In this document: piece after piece, positions 1-11,500 of the stretch
Layout: every line of letters begins with the position of its first letter
Position numbering within the stretch: position 1 is the first letter of the stretch
Assembly (NCBI GenBank): GCA_905178155.1
Contig: CAJINV010000004.1
Coordinates: forward strand, 10,134,381 to 10,198,380
Source of the DNA: Amoebophrya sp. A120
Taxonomy: Eukaryota > Sar > Dinophyceae > Syndiniales > Amoebophryaceae
DNA: 64,000 nucleotides
Direction of reading: 5' to 3'
The notes under the pieces: generated by a model
What the model saw: only the letters and a program-made list of their open reading frames with translations
Told to the model about the DNA's origin: nothing
Database searches by the model: none
Program-made: the position numbers and the translations under genes

Positions 1-3000
1 TCTGCGACATTCGGTTGATTTTCAAATTGCCAGAGGGAAGAGGTGAACTGCGGGAACTGATTACCATCTGGCGCGAACTGGCGTTTCAAAGTCCGTTGAA
101 AAAATCGAACCTCGGACCGGCGACTACAGCCGAAGAAACGGTGAAACTTGTCACGGAAGTGTTCAACAACTCCAGCTGCTGCCCGTCGCAGGGGAAAAAT
201 TCCGGGTCTACCTGGGGGGCCGGACCGATCTATGGATTGCAAAGATGTCTGGGTCTGGAAACTTGTGATGCTAAAATGTGGATGATGGAAACAGTTCCGA
301 ATGCAACACAGCATGACAACTTTTCAGAACGCTTTCTCATAGGAAATCCGCGTGAGAAACGGCGTTTTTGCGTGTACCAAAGAGGCTGCGACTTTTGTTG
401 GCTATGCAATACAGATTTGCTAGGTATGGAGAGCTAGCATTACAAGTTGCAACCTTCCAGACCCAGACACTTTGGCGTTTGACACGATCGGGACAGACGC
501 GATTTTCTTCTACGCCAAGGTGGCAAAAGAGGATTTGGTGAAGGGAACGAAACTGTTGCTACGCATCAAAGAAGACGTGGTGTTCACGCACGAGAAAGTG
601 AAATTGGCGATTTCGAGAATTCTCAACGTGTTACCTCAGGAGAAACGCCAGGGGTGGAGTTTGTGCTGCTTAGCCGGGCGGGCGTTGGTGTACGACGATC
701 GGAGCATGCAGAAAGTGAATTCCTGGCCGAAGATCTTGGCGCAGCTGAAAATGTTTGCCACGGGGAAGGATGAATCGGGGGCGGGTGAAGACGAGGATGG
801 CAGCGAGGATGAGGAAGGCGGGGAGGAAGAGGAGGACGATGAAGCCATGCCCGATGCTGCTGATAATGATGACCAAGGCAAGAATACATCTGACAGCAAA
901 AATGACAAGGATTTCTCCCCCGCCCCCCGCACCTCCGACGTGACTATGGAGGGCACGACGCCGGCGGATGAAGAGATGCTGCCAGAGGTTTATGGAATGC
1001 AAAAATGTCTGGGTCTGGAAGAATGCAAGATTTGTGATGCAGGTTTTCCATGACCCATGAGGTCTGGAATGCGAGACCCAGCATGACAGATTCTCTGAGG
1101 TCTTTATCATGCCTTTCCTGCATGAGAAACTCCCTCTCAACTTGGTCAAAAGGGGACAGCTTTTGGCACTCATGCAACACAGATTTCTGCATGATTCGGA
1201 TTTAGCATGACAAGTCGCAATCTTCCGGACCTAGACATATTTGCAATGCATAAGGTTGACGAGGCGACAAAACAGGCGAAAATCGAGGAAATGATCGGTG
1301 GCTTGGGAGAACTGCAGAAGGCGCTGTATCGTAAAGAAAAATCCCCCCTCCCCATATTGAAAACGCACCGTCCTGAAAATTTGCGTTGCAGATTTGTGAC
1401 CACAAATCCGGTTTGTCATGCAAGAAGGCACCTTTAGGCTGTCCCCCGCGTTATGTAGGCGATTTGTAATGCTGTAGGGCCTACAGGGCAGACGTCTGCC
1501 ATGCTAGGCGCCTACAGCAAGAGGCCCCTGTCTAGGCTTGCGATCTGCGTGCATTGCTCTACTGCAAGACAGATTTGATTTGTGTACAGAAATTCCGCAT
1601 CACAGATTTCCGTTTTGATATGGAGAGGGGAGATTTTTCATTTTGATACACTGTCCACGGTCGCGATGCACGTTGGCGGGGATTTGGCCGAGTTGCTGGA
1701 CAAGACCACCCCGCAACACAAGTTTTTCACCGAAGACCTGTGGACCGACCTTTGCTCCACACGGTACACACCGCTACCGACCTGGACCTGCCTGGCGATT
1801 GAGTGTGACGAGACGAAGAAGAGCACCTTGTTGCAGGCAAATGATAATGAGGAACAAACAGCGAGCACCACAAATACTGCAACGAATGAAAATTCATCCC
1901 CCTGCGGCATCGTTGTCTACGCTTCTTCCATCGAGTCCAACTACCTGCGGATGCAAACCTATCCCACGAAAAAAGTGTTACAGTTACACATTTGTTGCTG
2001 TTGGAGTTTCTGCATCACAAATTTTCTCTGTGTGGCAGAGAAAACCTGTAATGCGAAGATCATAAGGGAAAACAGGAAGGAAACCAGGCTCCCAAGCATT
2101 TCCTGCATGAGAAAGGTTGTCTGTGTTGCCGGTCTTGCAACACAATGCGTAACTGTAGCACTTTTTTCTTGCGATAAAACCGCCTGTCTGTCCGACTTGG
2201 ATCACCCGGACGTGTGCGCGTTGCTGCTCGCCTGTTATGCAGTGCAAATATGTCTGGGTCTGGAAGGTAGTTGCGAGATTTGTCATGCTAGTCTGGCATG
2301 ACTCTGCACTCTGTATTGCGTGGCTCCCAAGGGGTCCTCTTGCCTGTCATGCAAAAGCGCAGTTTCTGTTTCTCATGCGAAATACGCAGCACAGAAGCAC
2401 GAAGAAACTTGTCATGCTTGGCGGCGCATTACAGAGCACTTTATTGCTCGCGGACTTGCATCACAACCACAAGTTTCCAGACCCAGACATATTTGCAATG
2501 GATACCTGTGAGTGCTTCACCATGTTGGAGGGCCCGTTTTGGCGGAAGATTCGCGGCCGCGGGCTGGCCTACAACTACGCTTTGGGGCTCAGCCTGGACA
2601 GCGGGCTGCTGACCTTCGTGTTGCAGAAGAGCACGAACCCGGTGCCGGCGTTCTTGGAAGCGAAGAAAATCGTGGAGGAAGCGGTTGGACAGCATCAAAA
2701 CAGCACGGAGATGAACACCAGCAAGCCTGAAGAAGTGAAAGATGCAGCAGCCGCGACTCCTCTTCTGGACGATGACGTCGTTCTGAACGCGGCACGCTCC
2801 GGGTTGACCTTCGATTTGATCGCCGGACTGAGCACCATTCCGGCCATCACGAGCGGGAGCTACCTGGACACGATCAGCCGCCGCGGGGAGAACAAGGTGC
2901 AGAGAATGCTGGCGAGATTGATGGACGTGAAGAAGGAAGATTTGAAACGGGTCACGAAACAGTACATCGCGCCGCTGTTTGGAATAGTTGATACTAGTTC

Positions 3001-3211
3001 AAGAACAACATCTTCTGTGCAGAAGAAGAGAAAGGCAAATAACCCTGTCGTGTTTTCCGTTTCCACGCCGGCAAACAAGTTGGAGAAGACGAAAACGGAG
3101 TTGCAGGAGTTGAACTTTCGATTTCTACCCTTTTCCGTCCCCGAAATCGAAACGGAATACGCGAAGGCGGATGGATACGCCGCTATTCAGGAACGGTTGC
3201 AGAAGTTGTGA
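1..3211 (+). CDS. M16-family zinc metallopeptidase, C-terminal part (5' end outside window)
   Basis: Inferred exons 3-230, 490-990, 1258-1326, 1654-1959, 2182-2235 and 2510-3211 join in one frame (619 residues seen, TGA stop). The last exon carries the typical M16 C-terminal signature around residues EGPFWRKIRGRGLAYNYAL followed by LQKSTNPVPAFLEAKKIVEE, as in the large uncharacterised M16 peptidases of the yeast YOL098C / nematode C05D11.1 type. The catalytic HxxEH site is not in the window and should lie upstream, so what is seen is the second, non-catalytic half of the clamshell fold. An acidic, low-complexity insertion (about 760-900) is unusual for the family. Five introners (231, 991, 1327, 1960, 2236) interrupt about 1.9 kb of coding sequence. 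Family assignment rests on the last exon, so the exact subfamily is open. Confidence 0.7.
231..484 (+). mobile_element. Introner, family A
   Basis: Terminal repeats TGTCTGGGTCTGGAA and TTCCAGACCCAGACA. Exact 5-bp duplication CGATC at 226-230 and 485-489. Removing 254+5 bp joins ..GAGPI to GTDAIFFYAK in frame in the M16 gene. Internal TTGTGATGC and GCATGACAA motifs are present. Confidence 0.9.
991..1252 (+). mobile_element. Introner, family A (reverse orientation relative to 6954)
   Basis: Starts TATGGAATGCAAAAATG, ends GACATATTTGCAATGCATA. Duplication AGGTT at 986-990 and 1253-1257. This is the only introner in the window whose exact excision can use GT-AG ends (..AG/GTTTATGG...CATAAG/GTT..). 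The interior is the reverse complement of the interior of 6954-7228. Confidence 0.9.
1327..1648 (+). mobile_element. Introner, family E
   Basis: Starts TATCGTAAAGAAAAATCCCC and ends GGGGAGATTTTTCATTTTGATA. Flanks CGCTG (1322-1326) and CACTG (1649-1653), one mismatch. Excision keeps the frame (LQKAL then STVAMHVGG). Confidence 0.85.
1960..2176 (+). mobile_element. Introner, family I
   Basis: Inverted ends TATCCCACGAAAAAAGTG and CACTTTTTTCTTGCGATA, extended inward by a TACAGTTAC match. Exact duplication AAACC at 1955-1959 and 2177-2181. Excision joins NYLRMQT to ACLSDLDHP in frame. Confidence 0.9.
2236..2504 (+). mobile_element. Introner, family A
   Basis: Starts TATGCAGTGCAAATATGTC and ends ATATTTGCAATGGATA. 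Exact duplication CCTGT at 2231-2235 and 2505-2509. Excision joins VCALLLAC to ECFTMLEGPF in frame, rebuilding the M16 motif region. Confidence 0.92.
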
Positions 3212-4137
3212 GTGGTTTCTTGTTGACGAATTGCAAGAGCCGTGCCGGTATGAGAATGGTTCTTGGTCGACAGAAGTACAATTGGCACACCGCCGCGCAA
3301 GGGATGGAGGTGTTACTTACTGTTAACGATGATGATCATGATGTGAGTGGCTCAGGCTCGCTACCCAACTGAATGAAGAAAGCATGTGTGGTTACTTGAG
3401 AGTTCCAGAACAACAAAAATAGTTTACTACATTTTTGGCTTATGTTCATGAGCACGCGCACGTAGCACCGAAAATGACCGGGGCTGGCCCGGCCGGCTAC
3501 CTAATGGCCTCCGCGGCAGTATCCTTGTGGATGATCGTCTGAATGTCTGGTCGCCCGGTTGGTATTTGTGTCGTTCAGACATGTGGCGAGGGACGGCTCG
3601 TCTCGTTTTTAGGGTTCTTATCCACATGTATCGGGGCGAGTGTTGGAGATAGGCCGAGCGCCATCATTTCGTCAGAATTGTTTGAGAATGTGGTTCTTCC
3701 GTCCTGAAATGGGTGAAATAATTGCATCCCGCATGCACTTCTGCTAGGGCCTGAGCGACGACGCAACGAAAGGAAACGGAGGCGCACCACCACTGGCCAA
3801 TAAACAAACATCCAAGAATATTCCTATGATAAACTCATTTATCGTCGCATTTTTTAGCCAGAATCGGGAGCAAGCTACAGGCCTGTCCTTGTCGTCGTCA
3901 TTTCTTTAGTTTCACTACTTCATCTTCATCATCTAGTTTTTGTTTCATGTATCATTTCAGGCGGCCACCTTGTTACAGTGTAGTATTTTTCTCCTTCGCG
4001 TGTTCTAAGTCTTCCATGAATTTCATGCATAGCGCGCCCCACTTGAGGTGTACTCGAATCTAGATCCTTACTTCGTTCTACTTACTACTTAGTTCTTTAT
4101 TTTCGCTATCCATCAACATCATCAGCAAAACTAACCA
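3212..4137. other. Intergenic, M16 gene to GNAT gene
   Basis: No convincing coding sequence, introner or RNA gene. It should hold the 3' end of the M16 transcript and the 5' region of the GNAT gene, but no specific signal can be named. Confidence 0.5.
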
Positions 4138-5082
4138 ATGTCCACCCGCCGATTCGCCGTCGTGTCCGACAAGAACCGCCAATGGGTTTTTCGGCCAGCC
4201 GAAGCGCGAGACGCTGCGATAATTTCTGAAAGGATTTGGTCCCAGTGGGCAGGGTTCGCACGTGCGTATGGGCTGCTCTCCATGGAAGACGTCAAGTGCT
4301 ACATGGAGACTGTGGCCGCGAATGCCGAAGACTTCGCAGCGCGGCAAGTAGACGAGCGAGAAAGAAGTGGTAAAAATTCTGCGGCAAGGACCCAGCAGGG
4401 AGGGGACCTAGTGAACGAAGATCGTCGTGGTCCTGTAGAAGAACAAAATCATATCTCTGTCACAGACGGCGCATCTTCATCCACTTATCGCAGTCGAGAA
4501 GAGGTTCTGAGCCTCCTGCCTCTCTTCTTTGTCGTGGCGGAGGTTAGCGTTAGCGACGCGGGCGGCCAGGACAATGAGCAGGATACAATGGAAAAGGTGA
4601 ACAATCAAGACCAAAAGATCGTCGCCCACATCGGGCTCGACGACGGAGACCTGCCGGCGGGCGAGCGCAACGCCGCCGGCGAATATTCAGTCGACCTGCA
4701 GTTTCGGCCGTGGTTGACGGACTTGTACGTGGTCCCAGAGTATCGGAACAAAGGAGTCGCGACGTTCCTCGTTTCGAACGTCCTGCGGTTCTATGAAAGG
4801 GAAATTATTAATATGCGCATACAACAGTCACAGCCTGAAGATCTTCCCGCAGGTGGCGAAAGTAGAACGTCGACTACATGCGACCTCGCTGGCTGGCCGT
4901 GGCTGTCGTTGTGGTCGCATATGGAAGAGACCTGGCTGCGCGAATGGTACAGCAAAAAATTCGGCTTTCGGTACGAAGACGAAGTGAGCTACACAACAGA
5001 AACGGCCGATGGGAACGTGCTAACGCACATTTCGAGTATAGCCCGGAAGGACTTTTTACCACTTGTCGAGGAGAAGAGATAA
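4138..5082 (+). CDS. GNAT-family N-acetyltransferase
   Basis: Single-exon reading frame of 314 residues starting at the ATG at 4138. The segment WLTDLYVVPEYRNKGVATFL (about residues 198-217) is the classic GNAT motif A, in which an R/Q-x-x-G-x-A/G loop binds the acetyl-CoA pyrophosphate. The N-terminus (WVFRPAEARDAAIISERIW) matches the family's beta1-alpha1 start, and the C-terminal WYSKKFGFRYEDEV matches the usual 'y.k.GF' strand. An insertion rich in E, Q and S (about residues 75-140) separates motifs and is probably a surface loop. The substrate cannot be predicted. It is the only complete gene here with no introner, and it is also the shortest. Confidence 0.75.
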   Translation: MSTRRFAVVSDKNRQWVFRPAEARDAAIISERIWSQWAGFARAYGLLSMEDVKCYMETVAANAEDFAARQVDERERSGKNSAARTQQGGDLVNEDRRGPVEEQNHISVTDGASSSTYRSREEVLSLLPLFFVVAEVSVSDAGGQDNEQDTMEKVNNQDQKIVAHIGLDDGDLPAGERNAAGEYSVDLQFRPWLTDLYVVPEYRNKGVATFLVSNVLRFYEREIINMRIQQSQPEDLPAGGESRTSTTCDLAGWPWLSLWSHMEETWLREWYSKKFGFRYEDEVSYTTETADGNVLTHISSIARKDFLPLVEEKR

Positions 5083-5574
5083 AGGGACTTTAATGCGCGA
5101 ACGGCAACACCTTCTCCTTCACATCACCGGGGATATCGTGCTCATTGCAAGAAATTTTGATTTTGCGCCGTGGCCGTTCGCATTGGTATTACAATCGAGA
5201 TTATTTCCGACGAGTGGGAGCAGTGTCAACATCAATCATGCACTGTGTTGGCGCCCTCTGGCGTAATTGTGATCACATTTTCCTGCGGCTGCGAGTTACT
5301 TGTGTATAAAAACATTGTGTGATGAGCGCGCGCGACCACGAGTGGGAGCTGGAGCGGGGAAGATTCGAACAATCGGTTAGGATTCACCGAGAGCTCCGGT
5401 AGCAAGCTGCAAGCGTCGCTGCAAATCAATCGCGACAGCATGATTTGGAATAAATGCGAGAACCGTTTTGACTGCGTGATGAAGTTTGGTTCCACGACAT
5501 CCTAGTAAAAAGCACGACGACGAAGGGCATCAAAATCTATCATCTTCGTGAAGATACAACATAGCACCTCGTCC
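5083..5574. other. Intergenic, GNAT gene to channel gene
   Basis: No coding or structured feature recognised. It includes the 5' leader of the channel gene, whose first in-frame ATG is at 5575. Confidence 0.5.
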
Positions 5575-8500
5575 ATGACAAGTTCCGAGCAGTACACGAC
5601 GCAAGGGGCAGACCGGTCGTCTGTCGGCGGCGGGTCCGTGAAGACGGGAGGTGGTGGTCGACGGCGCTCCTCCGGTTCGTCAACCAAGTCCGCGAACGTC
5701 ATCAACTGGGCGCTGCGGCCACCGGGCCTGGTGATCGAGAAATCCTATCCGGGGGCGAAAGACGAGCTGAATCTGAACGCGGAAGTAGAACCTGGAGCTG
5801 CTGCACCAGACGAAAGGGCCACGGAGGATGGTGAACAGACCGCGACAAGTAACACTTCGTATTTGATGAAAAATCTCGTTTACTGCTTATTGCGAAGAAA
5901 GTGCTCAATATCGAAATTACATATAAACCCCATCATCTCAGCCCCGAAGAAAGAACCCACTCCGGGAGGTGCACCAGCCGGTGGGACAACTTCCCGCACC
6001 CCTCTGGACGATTTCAATACCCTCCGAGACATCGATCCCTACTCCACCGAAGACTTGGTGTTTTCCGAAGCCGCTCCGGTGGTCCTGGAGGTGCATTTTA
6101 GGGTAAGCTATCACACCAAAAAGTGTTAACGTTAACGGAATGTGGCATGCAGGAATGCACGAGAAACGATGCCCAAATTTGTATTGCATAGCATGCATGA
6201 TAGCGAAAATTTGTCATGCATGACTGCAATGCCCCAAAACCGTTAACGTTAGCACTTTATGAGACATTCTGCACAATTAGTTGAAAAATAATTAGTAAAT
6301 TTCATTTTTTGATCTCAAAGAGGCTGCATTTAGCAGCCTGTCAGCACCGAGGTGATGTCGAAACTGGAACCCGAAACCGCGACCGGAACTGGAGACCTTG
6401 GTACACCTGCTTTGATGACATATATAACTAGGCTCCAATCTGAACTAGCTAGTTTAAGAAGCAGGAAGCCAGTCTGCGGGAGAAGCCCAGAAGGAAGCTG
6501 CGTATTGGGGTTGAACGGTGGGTAGAGCCGCCTCCTTCAGCAGCTGGTAGGCCGCCAACCGTCGCCGGGGCCCCGGACGGGGCCCCGGCGACGGTTGGCG
6601 GCCTACCAGCTGCTAGAACGGCGTGACTCAGGTCGAGATAGACGGGTCCGCGACGCTGGCTTCCTGGCTTCTTTTCAATGGGGTGGCCACCACCTTAACT
6701 AGCTAGTTCAGATTGGAGCCTAAATAAGTACATGATCAGACCATTCCAAAACATACCTTACCAGAAACCGGATCCACTACAGGTACAGGGCAGGTACTGG
6801 AAAAGCAGCATTCCGCCGACGGCACGGTGCCTCTCCGCAATCAAAAAATACATTTTACTAATTATTTTACAACTAATTGTGCAGAATGTCTCATACACTT
6901 TTTTGCTTGATATAAGCTCGCTGTCGGTCATCACGTCGGAGAGCGGGGAGGAGTATGGATTGCAAATATTTCTTGGTCTGGAACACTGCAACTTGTCATG
7001 CTAAGTCTGGACGATGCAAAAATCTGTGTTGCATGATTGCCAAAAGCTGTCCACTTTTGACCAAAGTGAGAGGGAGTTTGTCACGCAGGACAGACATGAT
7101 ACTAGACTAGAGATCTCACAGATTCTGTCATGTTAGGTCCTGCATTCCAACCGAACCCTCATGCGTCATGGAAAACCTGCATGACAAACCTTGGAGTCTT
7201 CCAGACCCAGACATATTTGCATTTGATAACGAGCTGCTGAAGGCAAAGTTTGACTTCCGCTTCTACTGGAACGACCCGCGGTTGGCGAATTGGCCCGAGG
7301 ACACGGACCCGCCGGTCAACATTTGGCGCCCGGAGATGAGCATGCTCGACAGTGTGGAAAACGTGTATCTCCGAGACAACAAAGCCACGATCTCCGCATT
7401 GCAGCAGACCACCACGGTAGAAGCGGAGGAGGAGGAGGACGACGAGGAAGACGAGGACGATGCCGTAGTTGAATTGGCAGCAGGAGTTGCAGCTGGAGGT
7501 GTGGTCGAGAACAATGCGAATAGCGAGGCGGGAGCTGGAGTTAGAGCGAAAACGTCAAAAGACCACGTCGATAGAAGCGAAACCCAGACTGTTTCCGCGG
7601 CGGAAACCAGCACTGTCGTGACCAGCCGAACGAAGGGTACTTCTAGCAAGAACATCAAGCCGAAAAAAGCGCGGCGGTCGTCTTCTTCCCTCATTCAGAC
7701 GAACCCGCACGCGAACATACCCACGCCGCAGTTTTACCAGGGGAACGAGGGGAGAAAAACCGGCCGGCTGTTGCTCGAATTTCCCCTGGAATCGTGCAAC
7801 ATCGATATGCTCGAAGACCTATCGTGTGCAAAAGTATCGTATTTTTCGTAGCAATTGCATTTTTGCATTACAAACCTCTTTCCCAAGGTAAATCAGCATT
7901 ACAAATTCAATTTGTAAAAATGCTGGGCTAATTTGTAATTGTATTGCAATTTATACTAGTACGTTGCTTTTGTATTGCCTAAGACCCCCACCGGATGATG
8001 TCCTTTCCCTTTGACAAGCTTCGTCTAGATTTCGTCATCATCCTGGCAGGCGAGCAGCGGGTGGATATCCTGTGCAAAAGTATCGCACTCGTAGTAATCG
8101 CAATCATGCATTACAAATCTCCCTCTTAACCGAAATCCGCATTACAAATTTCATTTTTCATGCTGAGGGAATTTGTCATGCAATTTATACTAGTGCGATG
8201 CTTTTGCATTGCATAGTGGAGACCTCCGATCAAGTCTGTTTCTATTGGGGGCCCGTGGAGTCGAAACGGCGGGACATGAACGTCTATGCAATACAAATTT
8301 GATGAATCTCCCGCACACAGACAAAATGCATTTATTGTACTAATCTTGCCAACTTGGAGCACGTTACTTGTCATGCTGAATAGGATTGATGGCGCATTTT
8401 GTCTTGCAGCAACCGCATTTGATGTAGTTGAGCGCCTATGTGGGAAATTCCAATTTCCTGTGGATAACGTCAGTTGCCAGACCACGGTCGCGGAGTTCGA

Positions 8501-11500
8501 CCTGACGGCAGTGTCCTACGCGAAGATGACGCACGTGTCGCCCGGGACGGGACTGAAGTACGAAGACGTGGCGTGGTCGTTGCACTTTTCGAGGGTGGTC
8601 GTCTACTACGTGCACAAGGGGATGTATGAGATATACACAACTCCCCCTCCCCCTCATTTGTCATGCAAAACCCCAAATCCAGTCGCTGCCCGGTGGCACT
8701 GTTTGCATGACAAATTCGGGAAGCCCAGACAGTACTACATCAGGCACAGAAAAAATTTGGCATGCATAGGCTCCACATGTGCTGGTGTTTGTTGTATTGC
8801 TGTTCATGCTATGCGAATGAGAGGGAGGGGGAGTTGTGCACTCTCAGAAGATGTTCCCGTTATCCGCCTGTATTTTTTTCGGTTACTGTTCCTTCATCAT
8901 CTCGCCGGAAGAACTCGCCGGGAGGCTACAATATGCATTGCAAATATGTCTGGGTCTAGAAACTTGTGATGCTGAACTGTGGATGACTGAAATATTTGCC
9001 AATGCAGCCAAGCATGACAAGTTTGCAGAACGCTCTCTCATGCTCATTCCGCATGAGAAACTGCGCTTGTGTATGACCAAAGTGGGCGTCGTTTTTGTTA
9101 GTCATGCAATACAGATTTTACAGGAGTGTAGGACTAGCATCACAAGTTGCACTCTTCCAGGCCCAGACATTTTTGCAATGCACATGCAGCTGCTGGTGGC
9201 GATCTTTCTCACGTGCTTCGCCATACAGTGGATTATCACGGAAAGGTATTGATGTTGACGCACATAGCGAGAAGGAGATGAGTGTTTACTCATAGGCATT
9301 AGAAGTGCAAGAAGAACCATAGATACCTGCTCTCGTACGTATGAAGCTTCGCATGTTACACGTGTTCATGTTGATACGGAAATAAAATATAGTAAAACAT
9401 TTATACATCTTGCTCAGGTTGCCCCGCGTGCCTTACCTGACCATCCTGGATCACATCGTGTTCGCCTCCGTTATGGCGTTCTCAAACGTTATATCCTCAA
9501 CTGTTACATGGATCTGTAATGCAAGAACGGCAAAAGCGCAAGGGGAGAGATTTTGCCTGTTGCATTACAGGTTTGGCACAGATTTATATGCTGTTCAGCC
9601 CTTCGGAAATTTGTCATCATGCAAGGCAGCTTGATGATGTAGATCTAGACGAGACTCGAATAGCTGCGCCCGCTAGGGGTGACAGCGCATACTTGCGCTA
9701 GAAAGGGTAGTAGACCGCCCCTCCCTCCCCCTCCCACAGTTGCGGGGCCCGTGCACCGTGTGTGTTTATCCTGCACACGTGTCAAGGATGAGGATGCGCG
9801 GTTCATGCGCGGGTGGGGACACCCCGTCCACCCTCCCTCGCTCTGTTGCGCAGCATGCATCAGGTCGGGCCCTGTTTGGAAGAAGCCGGACGCCTTAGCC
9901 TCAATCCGGATCGTTGGAAGTATTTATTGAGCAGGCGTCTGGATCTCCGCCGTAGGCTTTGTATTGCTTATTGACTCGCCTTGTTCCTAAATTGCCTGCG
10001 CTAGAGCCCCGGGCGTAAAGCAGCGCAGCCGTAGATCGCTTAATTCCTTAGACTGCCGGAAGCCGGAAGACGGGCGCAGTAGGCGCGTAGCAAGATCGCC
10101 CAAGATGAAAGTCTAGGGCTTCGCATTCACTTGCCCATACGCATTCCATTTTCAAACAGCGACCATCGCTTTTTTGCCTACTTGATCTCTTTCGGATTTG
10201 GTCCTCCCGCCTCGCACATGCAGGCATCTCGCAGATCTTTGGTTTTTTCAGTGCGACTTTATTATCATCCTCGTGAGCTCCTAGATTTTCCTTGTCGCCA
10301 CCGATCGCTTTTATTTTTTTCCTTTAGCCTGTCCTTCTGCCGCTTCGCTATTTCTAGGCTTTTAAGGATATTGAGATAGCTAGCCGCCACATAATGTCGA
10401 AAGAGGAGTATGCCATATCGGGCGAGCGCGGCCGATTCAATCCGATTCGTCGGGGTGCCATTTATCACCGGCGCACGGGTGCGCAGAGGGAGCACAGGGA
10501 GCCGAACGCACTGGGAGTCGCGGCGGAATATATTTGGGCCGGGGATTCGAAGGCCGCCAGTGGCCACATTGTTTCGTGGTTTTTCACCTCGCAGCAGCCG
10601 AAGCGCCAGAAGGAAAGCTGGGGGCTGGTGGTTGATTTCGTGGCAGCGGGCGAAGTTTTTTCTGGACGAAGTCGTGGGCATTTCCGAAGATTATACGGAC
10701 GCCATTGCCGCAGCATTTGCCGCGGTGCGGCCAGATGTCGCGCTGCTTCCGACGTCATCACTGCACTGGTCATAGATGTTGGCAGACCTGGGGGCGACGT
10801 GTCCGGCTGGTTTTTTTTTGAAGAAAGTCCTGCCGACAGTTCTCTGTGTGATGTGTACCTGGATGAAGTGATGAGCGGCTTTGAGCAAAGTAGCCGCCGC
10901 TGTGTTTCCGGTCGATCGAAGATGTTCGCCGTGTTAGGTTATAACCCGACGGGCCTCGGCCTGCTCCACCGTTTGTGTCCTTCCTTGCGCAGTCTTGTGG
11001 GTTTGTGCGAAGATATCTTGCTGCCTCGGTGCTCCTTAGTCTCGGTCGATACATCTAAGCGGAAATGTATGCGGGGGCCCCTGAGCCCCCCCCGCGCCCC
11101 CCCCGCCCCGTTTTGTGGCGTTCGCAGTGTTTTTCAGGTCGCTTTCTGGGTTGCAGCGCGTCGCGGCCACCATTCGATATCTTGTTGCGTAGGCGCGTAG
11201 TCTCGGTCGATATTGTGAAGCGGGCATGGATATAATACTGCGCCCCAATCTGTATGAAAGAATAGTTTCTGTTTTTAAGATGAAGACTCACATGTGGGGG
11301 GCCCTCGCCCCCCCCCGCGCCCCCCCCGCCCTTGCGATATGATGATACTGCGCCCCAATCTGCATGAATAGTTTTTAGCTCTAAGATGATAGCTTTAAGA
11401 CCTAAGATCATTACTTTTGATATGAAGACGGCCGCCATTCGATATCTTGGTGCCTAGGCGCGTAGTCTCGGTCGATATTGTGCAGCGGGCATGGATATGA

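Larger units (their letters stand above)
6109..6912 (+). mobile_element. Introner, family D, enlarged by a nested element
   Basis: Outer ends TATCACACC..AAAAAGTG and CACTTTTTTGCTTGATA with the inner palindromic tract GTTAACGTTAACGG / CCGTTAACGTTAG at 6138-6260. Exact duplication TAAGC at 6104-6108 and 6913-6917. The channel frame is kept (EVHFRVS then SLSVITSESGEE). A second element (6258-6895) lies inside its right terminal repeat. Confidence 0.85.

Noticed and set aside
10394-11200. 268-codon + strand open frame in the nested insert of the C introner
   Set aside because: No recognisable domain, runs into the tandem repeat with poly-Pro/Gly output, overlaps other open frames, and lies inside an inferred intron.
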